A stretch of DNA of 64,000 nt from Jejuia sp040720935. Lineage in GTDB: Bacteria; Bacteroidota; Bacteroidia; Flavobacteriales; Flavobacteriaceae. Under the pieces are notes generated by a model. It was not told the origin of the DNA, made no database searches, and saw only the letters and a list, made by a program, of their open reading frames with translations. Of this stretch, positions 10,151 through 18,928 are shown in pieces. The DNA lies in NCBI RefSeq assembly GCF_040720935.1, contig NZ_JBFDAE010000005.1, forward strand, positions 186,001 to 250,000. Reading direction: 5' to 3'. Position numbers and translations under genes: made by a program. Numbering within the stretch: position 1 is the first letter of the stretch; each line of letters starts with the position of its first letter.

Positions 10151-10307
10151 CTCTTTTGGTATGCTTATTGTGTTTTTATCATAATATTAACATTTTAACT
10201 ATATTATTATGAAATGAGCATAGACTAATAGCTGTTTTCTTGCATGCGAAGCGAGACATTAGTTTAGCGAATTACATTTGACTGTAGTTTTATAAAAATC
10301 ACAACAA

Positions 10308-11105
10308 ATGAAAAATTCAAAACAATCCCACGAGCTCATTCGGCAAAATGAGCAAACCGTGAAACAATCACAAAAGCATGATGCAAATTTACAAAAAAAC
10401 TCCACGCTCTATTTTCAAGTGGGTTTAATTGTGTGTTTATTGGCTGCATTTGGTTTATTAGAACTGCAGTTTGAGAATACAATTGACAATTATTCTGAGA
10501 CTTTACCTCCAAGGGAAGAAACTTTCGAAATGGCGGTAAAGGATTTCGAAATTTATGAAGAACCAAAAGCAGAGGTAAAACCTAAAACCGAAGCAAAAAA
10601 GGTGTTATTAATTGATGAACCTATAATCGTTGATGATGATACGCATATGAAAGAGGCTTTAAAAATTGATACACCTGAAGAAATGACTCCTGATGTGCCT
10701 TTTGATGATAGTAAACTTGATATCGATAAACCAGATGAAATAGTTGAAGTTCATTTTACCAGAATAGAAGAGGTTCCCGTTTATCCAGGCTGTGAAAAAA
10801 CAAAGGGCAACGACGCACGAAAAAAATGCATGTCTGATAAAATCACACAATTGGTACAGCGTAAATTTAACGGCAGCGATATTGCTTCTAATTACGGTTT
10901 ATCAGGAAAACAAATGATTTCTGTAGAATTTTTAATAGACAAAACAGGAAACGTTACTAATATTAAAACCCGGGCACCGCACCCTGAGTTAGAAGCCGAA
11001 GCAAAACGCGTAGTAAATAAAATACCGGAAATGAAACCTGGGAAACAACGCGATAAACCTGTTGGCGTTCGTTATACGCTTCCAATTATTTTTATGGTGG
11101 AATAA
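10308..11105 (+). CDS. Energy transducer TonB (paralogue 2)
   Basis: This 265-residue second TonB-like protein is clearly related to the gene just upstream. Both share NSTLYF or NSSLYF before the membrane segment (near 35-50), a charged periplasmic linker and the C-terminal domain with VPVYPGCE, KKCMSDKI, FLIDKTGNV and LPIIFMVE. The linker here is lysine/glutamate/aspartate-rich and lacks the proline run of paralogue 1. The first 30 residues are unusually polar for the cytoplasmic tail of a TonB. The pair most likely arose by tandem duplication. Each copy ends in its own terminator, so they need not be expressed together. Confidence 0.9.
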   Translation: MKNSKQSHELIRQNEQTVKQSQKHDANLQKNSTLYFQVGLIVCLLAAFGLLELQFENTIDNYSETLPPREETFEMAVKDFEIYEEPKAEVKPKTEAKKVLLIDEPIIVDDDTHMKEALKIDTPEEMTPDVPFDDSKLDIDKPDEIVEVHFTRIEEVPVYPGCEKTKGNDARKKCMSDKITQLVQRKFNGSDIASNYGLSGKQMISVEFLIDKTGNVTNIKTRAPHPELEAEAKRVVNKIPEMKPGKQRDKPVGVRYTLPIIFMVE

Positions 11106-11130
11106 AGCCCATGGTAATTTAGCATGCAAC

Positions 11131-11165
11131 AAGCCGTTATCTTTTAAGGATAATGGCTTTTTTTT
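11131..11165 (+). terminator. Intrinsic terminator after the second tonB
   Basis: AAGCCGTTATC (11131-11141) pairs with GATAATGGCTT (11149-11159) over 11 bp with one G-U pair. A run of T follows to 11165. Confidence 0.85.
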
Positions 11166-11359
11166 ATTTGGCTTGTCAATTCGAGTGAATTTTACACTTT
11201 TTTAAGTATGAAATTTTTATCGATAATCATTATTTTTTCAGATTTTAAAAAGTTCTCGATACAATTTTCTGTAGAAAATCACTCGAACAGACAATGTCAA
11301 TATGTTACCTAAATAAATTATACTATCTTTCGACCCAAAAAGACATCATATCTTATCAT

Positions 11360-13456
11360 ATGAAGCAGTTTGCAGCCCTTCTACTTTTCTTAATTCAAAG
11401 TCAAGCCTTTTCTCAAGACACAAATTTTTATGAAAAACCACCGGTTTTTCCCGAATGTTCCAATGTTTCCATAGACTCACTTCAAACGTGTTTTGATGTC
11501 AATGTCTATAAATTGATATCAAAGCATTTTAAAGTACCCCAAAATGTATTGGGCAAGAAGTATAAAGGTGAAGTTGTAGTGCTTTTTGAAGTGGATACCA
11601 CAGGACAATTTCGGGTTATGTATGTGGATGCCATGTATAGCGAATTAAAAGAAGAAGCAAAACGTGTATTTTCGTTATTTCCAAAGATAATGCCTGCAAC
11701 ATATAATGGGCGACCCACGTATAAGCAATATTCAATGCCTATAAAAATTCCGTTGGAAGAGTATGATCCAACGCATTCTAGTGACCTATCAAAAGATAAT
11801 GAATTCACTAAGTTAGAGTCTGCCGCTAAACAAGAATTTGATAGTGTGAATGCGACTTTAAAACCCTATTCAAATAGGGCGTTATCAAGTCAATTAAATA
11901 TTCAATTTACACATAGTGATTACGCGCGATTTGATCGTGCTATGAATTTGATTGGCACCAACAGCCATACAGCATCAAAACCATTTTTATATGATGATGT
12001 ATCTAAATATCATGATTTTGAAGCAGAACGAAAGTCGTTATCAAAACCTACCGAAACATGGGCAGGTAAAAAATTGTGGAACGAACATTTGGTGCAGTTA
12101 CAAGGTAAAGACTATTGGTTTACTATAGACCCTATTTTCGATTTACAAACAGGAACGGACTCAGAAGGTGGTTCAACCTATAACAACACCAGAGGGTTTA
12201 TGGTTCAGGGAGGTTTGGGCAAAAATTTTAATTTTTACACAACGGTTTTTGAAAGTCAAGGGCGTTTTGCTGATTACGTCAATCGCTATGCCGAAAGTTT
12301 AAAAGCCTTTGGTCCAGATCCTGCTATAATCCCTGGGCGTGGTATCGCAAAACGTTTTAAAACAGATAGCTATGATTATCCTGTGGCAGAAGCTTATTTA
12401 TCATATTCGCCAGCTAAATTTTTGAATGTTCAGTTCGGACATGGAAAAAACTTTATAGGCGATGGGTACCGTTCGTTGTTAGTGAGTGATGTTACCAGTC
12501 CGCATCCATTTTTAAAATTAAACACAAAGTTTTGGAAAATAAAATATACCAATACGTTTATGTGGATGAAAGATGTGCGTGATGAAGTAGTGCAAGACAA
12601 GGCATTTTTAACCAAATACATCGCCAACCATTATTTAAGTTGGAATGTCTCAAAGCGTTTTAATCTGGGATTGTTTGAGTCGGTATTGTGGACCAATAGT
12701 AACGATAGAGGTTTTGATGTGAACTATTTAAACCCGGTTATTTTTTACCGTGCCATAGAATTTGAAACTGGCCAAGGCGCTGGAAATGCATTACTGGGAG
12801 CTACCGCAAAGTATAAATGGAATGATAATGTGAACCTATACGGGCAATTTATTTTAGACGAATTTTCGTTAGGGGATATTAAAGGCGGCGAAAAAAGTTG
12901 GAAAAACAAATACGGATATCAATTAGGAGTTAAATATTATAACGCCTTTAAAGTTGATAATTTAGTGTTGCAATTTGAGTACAACCGTGTGAGACCATAT
13001 ACGTATTCTCATAATACCATAGTTTTAAATTATGCACATAATAATCAGCCATTAGCGCATTTATGGGGCGCTAATTTTAGTGAAGTGATATTCATTGGAC
13101 GCTATCGTTACAACCGATGGTATGGTAATGCTAAATTTATCTTCGGAAATAGAGGATTGGATTTCAACAACGGTACGGATAACTTTAGTTATGGTGGTGA
13201 TATTTATAGAGATTATAACGACCGGCCCTTTGATACTGGTGTAGAAATAGGTCAAGGCATCAAAACCAAAAGCTTTTACGGAAATTTACAAGCGGGTTAT
13301 TTGATAAACCCTGCATCAAACATGAAACTATTTACAGATATCACAGTTCGAAATTTTAATCCAGAAGCTACAACAGCAACTACCTTTAAAAACAATACGG
13401 TTTGGTTGAATTTTGGGATTAGGACTGATTTGTTTAATTGGTATTTCGACAACTAA
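11360..13456 (+). CDS. RemB-like outer-membrane protein with N-terminal TonB-C-like domain
   Basis: The start at ATG 11360 is chosen because it gives a clean signal peptide (MKQFAALLLFLIQSQAFSQ). The ATG at 11294 would put 22 polar residues in front. The mature 680 residues have two parts. Residues about 25-135 resemble the TonB C-terminal domain of the two genes upstream (PPVFPEC, then VLFEVDTTGQFRV and EEAKRVFSLFPKI, then YSMPIKIPL). From about residue 200 to the end the sequence looks like an outer-membrane beta-barrel rich in aromatic and polar strands, ending RTDLFNWYFDN. I associate this barrel with gliding-motility protein RemB and Wzi-type capsule proteins. That name is from memory of the family and is uncertain. 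It probably sits in the outer membrane. Confidence 0.7.
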   Translation: MKQFAALLLFLIQSQAFSQDTNFYEKPPVFPECSNVSIDSLQTCFDVNVYKLISKHFKVPQNVLGKKYKGEVVVLFEVDTTGQFRVMYVDAMYSELKEEAKRVFSLFPKIMPATYNGRPTYKQYSMPIKIPLEEYDPTHSSDLSKDNEFTKLESAAKQEFDSVNATLKPYSNRALSSQLNIQFTHSDYARFDRAMNLIGTNSHTASKPFLYDDVSKYHDFEAERKSLSKPTETWAGKKLWNEHLVQLQGKDYWFTIDPIFDLQTGTDSEGGSTYNNTRGFMVQGGLGKNFNFYTTVFESQGRFADYVNRYAESLKAFGPDPAIIPGRGIAKRFKTDSYDYPVAEAYLSYSPAKFLNVQFGHGKNFIGDGYRSLLVSDVTSPHPFLKLNTKFWKIKYTNTFMWMKDVRDEVVQDKAFLTKYIANHYLSWNVSKRFNLGLFESVLWTNSNDRGFDVNYLNPVIFYRAIEFETGQGAGNALLGATAKYKWNDNVNLYGQFILDEFSLGDIKGGEKSWKNKYGYQLGVKYYNAFKVDNLVLQFEYNRVRPYTYSHNTIVLNYAHNNQPLAHLWGANFSEVIFIGRYRYNRWYGNAKFIFGNRGLDFNNGTDNFSYGGDIYRDYNDRPFDTGVEIGQGIKTKSFYGNLQAGYLINPASNMKLFTDITVRNFNPEATTATTFKNNTVWLNFGIRTDLFNWYFDN

Positions 13457-13464
13457 AGTTGTCG
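13447..13464. repeat. Perfect 18-bp palindrome across the remB-like stop codon
   Basis: CGACAACT (13447-13454) and AGTTGTCG (13457-13464) are separated by AA and include the TAA stop at 13454-13456. No T run follows, so a simple terminator is not obvious. Confidence 0.6.
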
Positions 13465-13498
13465 TGCTGAACTTGTTTCAGTATCTCACTTTATTTTT

Positions 13499-13518
13499 AT
13501 TCCTGCGCAAGCAGGAAT
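13499..13518. repeat. Dispersed hairpin (ATTCCTGC-GCAA-GCAGGAAT)
   Basis: Perfect 8-bp stem followed by CT, of the same build as the hairpins at 42050, 42101, 54698, 24110, 42660 and 21895. It may end transcription of the RemB-like gene. Confidence 0.55.
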
Positions 13519-13547
13519 CTCTTCCCATTTATATTTTTAAAAAACAG

Positions 13548-13579
13548 CTTCCCGCTCCGCAAAGTCTCCCGACTTTGAG
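13548..13579. repeat. 32-bp hairpin repeat, copy 1
   Basis: Contains CAAAGTC-TCCC-GACTTTG (13560-13577). A near-identical copy with the same flanking TTCCC...TCC bases lies at 18929-18961. The two copies bracket the hydrolase/lipase patch. Confidence 0.6.
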
Positions 13580-13729
13580 CTATGAATACTGCTCCAATTC
13601 CTCCTTCAAACTCATATAAAAAGTCCTCTTCATTTTTTCTGAAGAAATAAAACAACACCCATAATCCATATCATCATAGGGTTTAGCAATTGAAGCGTTA
13701 TAAGCAACTTCATCTTTAGTTTTGCCCAT
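13580..13729 (-). pseudogene. Remnant 3' end of a metallo-beta-lactamase-fold hydrolase gene
   Basis: The minus strand reads 49 codons from ATG 13727-13729 to TAG 13580-13582. Its first 41 usable residues align without gaps to the C-terminus of the intact hydrolase encoded at 17859-18728, with about 32 identities. Both share DDMDYGCCF, SSEKM and RTFY. The whole catalytic part (HxHxDH) is missing. An in-frame TAA lies two codons before the ATG, so homology begins abruptly at GKTKDEV. Codon choice differs at many positions, so this is an old copy. It may be a dead paralogue or the trace of a rearrangement that placed the lipoprotein and lipase genes here. Confidence 0.8.
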
Positions 13730-13756
13730 TGTTTACTCCATTTTAAATATTTAAAA

Positions 13757-13799
13757 AAAACATTAGAAACTGATATTTATCATGTTTCTAGTGTTTTTT
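13757..13799. terminator. 14-bp-stem hairpin, possibly bidirectional terminator
   Basis: AAAACATTAGAAAC (13757-13770) pairs with GTTTCTAGTGTTTT (13784-13797) with one G-U pair. There is an A run on the left and a T run on the right, as expected for termination in either direction. Confidence 0.6.
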
Positions 13800-13945
13800 C
13801 TGACATATATTTACCACATTATTTAAAACAACATTCCTGCTTTAGGTTTAAATTTAGAATGCAAATCTCACTACTGCATTTTTAAACCTATAACATCTCT
13901 CAACTAAAGCAGTATTATTTATTATATTAATTTAAAAAGAACACT

Positions 13946-14542
13946 ATGAAAACAACACTCTTAATTTTAAGTCTATTATTACTACAATGTTGTAGTGAGA
14001 AAGACAACGGTTTTACGCCTACATTACCGCCCATAACCCAAACGGGCGCAAATACCTTTGGCTGCTACATAGATGGTAAGCTGTTAACACCTCGTGATGG
14101 TACGGGCACTTTTAATTTACCAGATTCTGGAATGAGTTATACTGGGCTTGGAATAGCACCTAATTATGACTACAATGAAATTAAAGTTCACGATTTTAAA
14201 AGCGGAACGGGAGGTCTTATGGACATACACATCCATAATCTTCATGCTATAGGGGAAGGTTCTTATGTTATTAATGAAAGTAACTGTGAAGATAATGTAG
14301 ATGCTAACCAAAATGTAAATATCCGTTGTAGATGGTGGGATGAAAATTTACAGGTTTATAAATGGTATTGTTCTATGGAAAATAGTGGCACACTTAATAT
14401 TAATCGATACGATTTTAAAAACCGAATTGTTTCTGGAACATTTGAATGTACCGCTCAGAACAGAGATGACCCCAATGAAATCATTGAAATTACCCAAGGA
14501 CGTTTCGATATTAAATGGGATGCCATCCCCAGTTTTCCTTAA
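13946..14542 (+). CDS. Hypothetical lipoprotein
   Basis: This 198-residue protein is of unknown function. It has a lipoprotein signal peptide (MKTTLLILSLLLLQCC, lipidated Cys near 15) followed by SEKDNG, so it is probably anchored in a membrane and faces the periplasm or the surface. The mature part begins with a short proline-rich linker (TLPPITQTG). It continues with FGCYIDGKLLTP, a pattern seen in many small Bacteroidota lipoproteins with a beta-sandwich look. Cysteines at NESNCEDN and NIRCRWW may form a disulfide. A hairpin terminator follows at once, and the T9SS lipase gene starts 84 bases downstream. The two may work together, but the sequence does not prove it. Confidence 0.75.
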   Translation: MKTTLLILSLLLLQCCSEKDNGFTPTLPPITQTGANTFGCYIDGKLLTPRDGTGTFNLPDSGMSYTGLGIAPNYDYNEIKVHDFKSGTGGLMDIHIHNLHAIGEGSYVINESNCEDNVDANQNVNIRCRWWDENLQVYKWYCSMENSGTLNINRYDFKNRIVSGTFECTAQNRDDPNEIIEITQGRFDIKWDAIPSFP

Positions 14543-14550
14543 ACTAAAAA

Positions 14551-14572
14551 GGGTGCTACGCCAATAGCACCC
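14551..14572 (+). terminator. Hairpin after the lipoprotein gene
   Basis: GGGTGCTA (14551-14558) pairs perfectly with TAGCACCC (14565-14572). There is an A run before it but no long T run after it, so termination is weak or may act in the reverse direction. Confidence 0.5.
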
Positions 14573-14626
14573 AATTAACAAATAAAACCTTTAACAACAT
14601 GTTTCACTTATTAATACTTTAAAATT

Positions 14627-17600
14627 ATGAAAAATTTAATTACTTCAATTCTAGTATTTATGTTTATAAATTTTGGTTTTGGTCAAACTAAAAGCGACAT
14701 CTTACAGCCTAATATAGATAGTATGTTGGTACATATAGATAAAACCAAACTTACGTCTTCTTTTTTATATGACCGTACAACACCTATTGCTAATTTAACG
14801 CATTTTAATTCCAAGGATAAAAATACTTCTAACTTAGGGTATTTTGAACAAGCCTTACAGGAACTTTACAAGTCTTCTAATACAACTAGATTCAAATCAT
14901 ATAAGGATGCCCGTAGAGATTACAAAGGTAAGGAAGATTTAAATACTGTAAATATTGGTGTTTTACATGTAAAACTGCAAAGCCTTAACTATAACAGGAT
15001 AAACGAGTCTCTTGGCGCCTTACATTTTGAAAATAACCAAATAACTAGAATAAACGAAAACCCCGTTTTTTTAGAACACGATGTACTGGTGGTTTCACCA
15101 TTATTGGATTATGCCGTAGGTAGCACAATTAATTATATGTTTAACCCAGATTTATGGTTTGAAGATAGTGAAAACGAAATCACGTCTATTACAGCTAATT
15201 TTGATACTTATAGTAACTACGTAATTTACAGCAAAGGTGGGTATAAACAGATTAAACTACCTATTACTTACAAGGAACCAGGTTATAAAACCTTAAAGTT
15301 TACTGCCATTTATAAAGATGGAACAGTAAAAACCACTTATGGTAAATTACATGTAAAATTATCCAATACAACCAAGCATAGAATGATGGATCCTTTAGTT
15401 GAGGATGTACAGGGATTTGTATCTACCATTCCGTTTCAAGGCTATGATGAAACATCTCCAGTTTATGGCGAATTAGATTATCGCATATTCTACCATACCA
15501 ATAATGGTAATACCCAACCAACATTATTAAAACCTATCATTATTATAGACGGTTTCGATCCTGGAGATGCGCGTAAAATACAGGATGAGGACTCGCCAAA
15601 ACCAGCTGATGAGCATAATTCTATTGAAGAAATGATGATTTATTATGATATCGCAGGAGTCAGACAAGACATAATTCCAATATTGCGAGACTTAGGCTAT
15701 GATGTCGTTATTGTAAATCATCCTACTTATGAAAGAGGTACAAAAACTATAGATGGTGGTGCCGATTATATAGAACGCAATGCCATGACCCATATTGCAC
15801 TTTATCAACGTTTAAATAGTAGTGTGGCTGGTAATGGTAGCAATGAAGAACTTGTTATAGTTGGTCCCAGTATGGGTGGGCAGATAAGCCGTTATGCCTT
15901 GGCGTATATGGAAAAACATAATATACCTCATAATACACGGCTTTGGGTAAGTATAGATAGCCCACATTTAGGTGCAAATATCCCTATTGGTGTGCAAGCA
16001 CTTTTAAATGTTCTTAAAGACCAAACAGGTAGCGTAGGTGCTATAGATTTTGTTGATAAATGGTTAGGCTCAGTTGCTGCGAAACAACAATTGATAGAAC
16101 AACACAAGTTAAATTATATTAATATACCTCCTGTTGGGCTTATTCCCTTAGAGGATCTTAATCAAGATTATATGGATGGCAGAACCATATCCCAAGGGTT
16201 CTCCGAAACTAGAGGCCATCCATTTTTTACACAATTTTATGATAATTTGTTTTCAAATGGTCTGGCTAATAGCAAAGGATATCCACAAAATCTGCGTAAA
16301 GTGGCTATAGTTAATGGTTCGTTATCTGGTAGTAGGGCTTATAAGAATCCTTACACCAATTTAGGTACGAACCTTAGTGGGTCAACGTTTGATGATAATT
16401 TTGCATACAGTACCGCAAAAGCCTTAAAAATTGAAGGAAATGAAGATGTTCTAGATCTTCATTTAGCTACCTTAGAATCTTATTTTATGCCAACTTTTGG
16501 TGCGCGTCATAAATCAGCTTATTTCAAGACGAAGAAGTTTGGTGGCTGGAATTATTACCATCGCTATGTAACTAATGTAAATTCAAGGGGAAATATGGAT
16601 AATATTTCTGGAGGATGGTTTCCTACCCAAAGAGAACTGGCACATTCAGTCATAGGTGAGTCGCCCTCACAAACTATATTTGGCTTGTTAAATTGGACTA
16701 TTACTATCGATAGATGGATTGTTAAAGATTTAGAGCATGTAAGTTCGTTTATCCCTACAGTAAGCGCTTTAGGTTTTAAAAATCCTGATTTTGATTGGAG
16801 TGACGCATTAAACCAGAATTTAGTATGTACTAACGAAATCCCATTTGATAGTTATTTTGGACCTGACGTAAATGAATCGCATACTTCATTTACTGAGGAA
16901 AGTGTTGATTGGTTACTTGAGGAATTGAATAAAAATCCTCAAGATCCATATTTTCCTGTTAATGCTGCTAAATTGACGGGATCAAGCAAGGTTTGTAGTG
17001 CCGAAACTTATACATTTCAAAATTGTTCTACTCCTAGTACTGTACAAAATTGGGATGTGTCATACAATTTAGAGATTGTTAATAGTGATAATAATTCAAT
17101 TACTGTAGACTTGAAATCTCCTAATGCCGGAGGTAATGGCTGGATAAAGGCAACTTTTAGTAATGGAAACCAAATGCAGAAGAACTTAGCGGTTGGCACT
17201 CCTAATGTAGATAATGTGTATTTTGAAAATGGTATTTATGAAGAAGGCTATTTTTGTTCCAGCAATTACGGAAACACTTATGAAATTTATCCTAATATAT
17301 CTGGGAATTTATATCAATATAGGTTATTAAAGTATCCAAATTTAAATGTAGTATATACATCAACTGTAACTAGTAGTTCTTCGGGAACAGTTTATTACAC
17401 TCCAAGTCCAGGATGGTATCTTTTCGAGGCTAGAATGACAGATGCTTGTGGGACTTCAGATTGGGCAGGTTTTGAGGTTGAATATGTAGATTGCAGCAAT
17501 AGTGGTGGTGGCGGAGAAGAATATAGATTTGCTGTGTATCCAAATCCATCTTCTTCTGAGATAAATATTTCAAAAAACACAAAAGAAAAGTCATATGCTT

Positions 17601-17785
17601 TAGCGAATCAAAAGAATGCTATTACCAGTTTAAGAGTTTATGGTTTTTCGGGTAATGTAATACTAGAAAAGAAACGAGGTAGCTTAAAAAATATAAATGT
17701 ATCTCGTCTTAAGGAAGGCATGTATTATCTGGAAATAACATCAAACGAAAATGTGGAGGTACATAGAATTATTATTGAAAAATAA
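14627..17785 (+). CDS. Secreted alpha/beta-hydrolase (lipase-like) with T9SS type A sorting domain
   Basis: The 1052-residue protein has a signal peptide (MKNLITSILVFMFINFGFGQ). After an N-terminal region of about 290 residues comes an alpha/beta-hydrolase domain. It starts at PIIIIDGFDPGDAR and has the nucleophile elbow IVGPSMGGQ, with Ser near residue 415, followed by RLWVSIDSPHLGANIP. This resembles lipases and acyltransferases of the PGAP1/LCAT kind. A PKD-like or Ig-like stretch follows (from about 785), then a serine/glycine linker (NSGGGGEEY). The type A C-terminal sorting domain starts with FAVYPNPSSSE and ends VEVHRIIIEK. It should be exported by SprA and fixed to the surface or released. 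The substrate is unknown. Confidence 0.85.
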   Translation: MKNLITSILVFMFINFGFGQTKSDILQPNIDSMLVHIDKTKLTSSFLYDRTTPIANLTHFNSKDKNTSNLGYFEQALQELYKSSNTTRFKSYKDARRDYKGKEDLNTVNIGVLHVKLQSLNYNRINESLGALHFENNQITRINENPVFLEHDVLVVSPLLDYAVGSTINYMFNPDLWFEDSENEITSITANFDTYSNYVIYSKGGYKQIKLPITYKEPGYKTLKFTAIYKDGTVKTTYGKLHVKLSNTTKHRMMDPLVEDVQGFVSTIPFQGYDETSPVYGELDYRIFYHTNNGNTQPTLLKPIIIIDGFDPGDARKIQDEDSPKPADEHNSIEEMMIYYDIAGVRQDIIPILRDLGYDVVIVNHPTYERGTKTIDGGADYIERNAMTHIALYQRLNSSVAGNGSNEELVIVGPSMGGQISRYALAYMEKHNIPHNTRLWVSIDSPHLGANIPIGVQALLNVLKDQTGSVGAIDFVDKWLGSVAAKQQLIEQHKLNYINIPPVGLIPLEDLNQDYMDGRTISQGFSETRGHPFFTQFYDNLFSNGLANSKGYPQNLRKVAIVNGSLSGSRAYKNPYTNLGTNLSGSTFDDNFAYSTAKALKIEGNEDVLDLHLATLESYFMPTFGARHKSAYFKTKKFGGWNYYHRYVTNVNSRGNMDNISGGWFPTQRELAHSVIGESPSQTIFGLLNWTITIDRWIVKDLEHVSSFIPTVSALGFKNPDFDWSDALNQNLVCTNEIPFDSYFGPDVNESHTSFTEESVDWLLEELNKNPQDPYFPVNAAKLTGSSKVCSAETYTFQNCSTPSTVQNWDVSYNLEIVNSDNNSITVDLKSPNAGGNGWIKATFSNGNQMQKNLAVGTPNVDNVYFENGIYEEGYFCSSNYGNTYEIYPNISGNLYQYRLLKYPNLNVVYTSTVTSSSSGTVYYTPSPGWYLFEARMTDACGTSDWAGFEVEYVDCSNSGGGGEEYRFAVYPNPSSSEINISKNTKEKSYALANQKNAITSLRVYGFSGNVILEKKRGSLKNINVSRLKEGMYYLEITSNENVEVHRIIIEK

Positions 17786-17808
17786 TTTTGTAGGGTAAAT
17801 TTATAACT

Positions 17809-17847
17809 AAGGCTGTCTCAAAATAACGAAACTTTTAAGGCAGCCTT
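17809..17847. terminator. Hairpin between convergent genes
   Basis: AAGGCTG (17809-17815) pairs with CAGCCTT (17841-17847) across a 25-base loop, between the convergent lipase and hydrolase genes. Stem-loop only; strength unclear. Confidence 0.4.
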
Positions 17848-17858
17848 ATTCATTTAAA

Positions 17859-18728
17859 TTATTTTCTTTTCAAACTCCTATAAAAGGTCCGTCGCATCTT
17901 TTCCGACGAAACAAAACAACACCCATAATCCATATCATCATATTCTTTAGTAATTGTATCATTAGAAGCAACTTCATCTTCAGTTTTACCCTTTTTTATT
18001 TCAGCCAAAATAGTAGCTTTTACTGTTTCTAACATTTTTAAAAACGTTTCATAATCGCTTTTGTTGGCTAAATTTCCGTGTCCGGGAATAATTTTGGTGT
18101 TATCATCAATTAACATCAGACCTGCTTTAACGGCATTGATGTAACCATCTACACTTCCTCCAGAATTTAAATCGATGTAAGGATAGCGTCTGTTAAAAAA
18201 GGTGTCGCCTGTGTGCAATACATTACTTTCTGTAAAATAGAGTAAAGCATCGCCATCGGTATGTGCATTATCAATATGAAAAACCAAAAGGTCTTCTCCG
18301 TTTACTTGAACACTTAATTTATCACTAAACGTAATAACAGGTAAAGCAACTTCGGGACTTTTTTCTTTAAGGCGTTTTTTTACGTTATCGTGTGCCATAA
18401 TGGTGGCGCCTAAGTTCCCAAGGTTTTCGTTGCCTCCTGTATGGTCGCCATGATGATGCGTGTTCATAACTGTTTTTATCGGTTTATCACTTAATTCTTT
18501 GATAGCTTCCAAAATCTTAGGTGTTAATGGTGCAAATTGCGTATCGATGACTAAAACGCCATCTTCCCCAATAGAAACACCAATATTTCCGCCAGCACCC
18601 ACAAGCATATATGTGTTTTTAGTCAATTTAATGGTTTCAATAGTGACTTTATCAAACCGTCCTTGGGCACAATTTGTAAGACTGATTAGCAAGAAAAATA
18701 GAACCGTGAAAAATTTTATGAGTTTCAT
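17859..18728 (-). CDS. Metallo-beta-lactamase-fold hydrolase lipoprotein
   Basis: This 289-residue protein has a lipoprotein signal (lipobox LTNC, Cys 20). The zinc motif is HHHGDH at 91-96 (ligands H91, H93, D95, H96). Further ligand regions are NAHTDGD, LHTGDTF and IPGHGN, so the fold is complete. The family includes B3-like enzymes and many lactonase- or thiolesterase-type hydrolases. Nothing here shows activity on beta-lactams. The C-terminus DDMDYGCCF with adjacent cysteines is distinctive and recurs in the remnant at 13580-13729. The gene faces the lipase gene and has a 345-base intergenic stretch upstream. Confidence 0.88.
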   Translation of the reverse strand: MKLIKFFTVLFFLLISLTNCAQGRFDKVTIETIKLTKNTYMLVGAGGNIGVSIGEDGVLVIDTQFAPLTPKILEAIKELSDKPIKTVMNTHHHGDHTGGNENLGNLGATIMAHDNVKKRLKEKSPEVALPVITFSDKLSVQVNGEDLLVFHIDNAHTDGDALLYFTESNVLHTGDTFFNRRYPYIDLNSGGSVDGYINAVKAGLMLIDDNTKIIPGHGNLANKSDYETFLKMLETVKATILAEIKKGKTEDEVASNDTITKEYDDMDYGCCFVSSEKMRRTFYRSLKRK

Positions 18729-18883
18729 AAATAGTTAATGTTAAGGATGATGTGTGTTAAAGATATTGAAATTTTAAGACACGTCCCGAAGTTTCGGGAT
18801 CAAGAATTATCCCGGATTTTTTTAAAAATCTAAAGATTTTACAGCTTTTAAATTAGTTATAGAATTAAAGAAATAAACTCACA

Positions 18884-18917
18884 CCTCCCTTAATCCCTCC
18901 TTAGTAGGAGGGAAACT
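18884..18917 (-). repeat. CCTCCCTTAATCCCTCC dispersed repeat, copy 1
   Basis: The reverse complement of 53291-53321 with small changes in the loop. The core is a CCCTCC/GGAGGG hairpin. Confidence 0.6.
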
Positions 18918-18928
18918 GTTGCGCATGA

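Larger units (their letters stand above)
10005..10307. other. Intergenic stretch between the two tonB genes
   Basis: No gene was found in these 303 bases. They hold a terminator (10034-10066), a second strong hairpin (10120-10150) and a TACATTTG box at 10273-10280, 27 bases before the second tonB. A partner TTG for that box at the expected spacing was not found. Confidence 0.6.
13457..13945. other. Intergenic stretch with repeats and a decayed gene end
   Basis: These 489 bases hold no intact gene. They contain two dispersed hairpins after the RemB-like gene (13461-13487 and 13499-13518), the 32-bp hairpin repeat at 13548-13579, the remnant hydrolase tail at 13580-13729 and a strong hairpin at 13757-13799. 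The rest is AT-rich leader of the lipoprotein gene. A plus-strand open frame at 13413-13619 runs through these repeats and shows no protein-like features. Confidence 0.6.

Noticed and set aside
13413..13619. 68-codon plus-strand open frame after the RemB-like gene
   Set aside because: It runs through hairpin repeats and antisense to the hydrolase remnant; the product has no protein-like features.
13946..17785. Toxin-immunity or other defence pair
   Set aside because: The lipase-like protein has a T9SS signal and a lipoprotein neighbour, but nothing in the sequence shows toxicity or immunity.
17807..17826. Possible insertion-sequence end (AAGGCTGTCTCAAAA)
   Set aside because: The sequence resembles some transposon ends, but no transposase or matching second end was seen; a simple hairpin explains it.
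17859..18728. Beta-lactam resistance gene
   Set aside because: Only the common metallo-beta-lactamase fold is seen; the family is broad and the lipoprotein form with a CC tail is not a known resistance enzyme.
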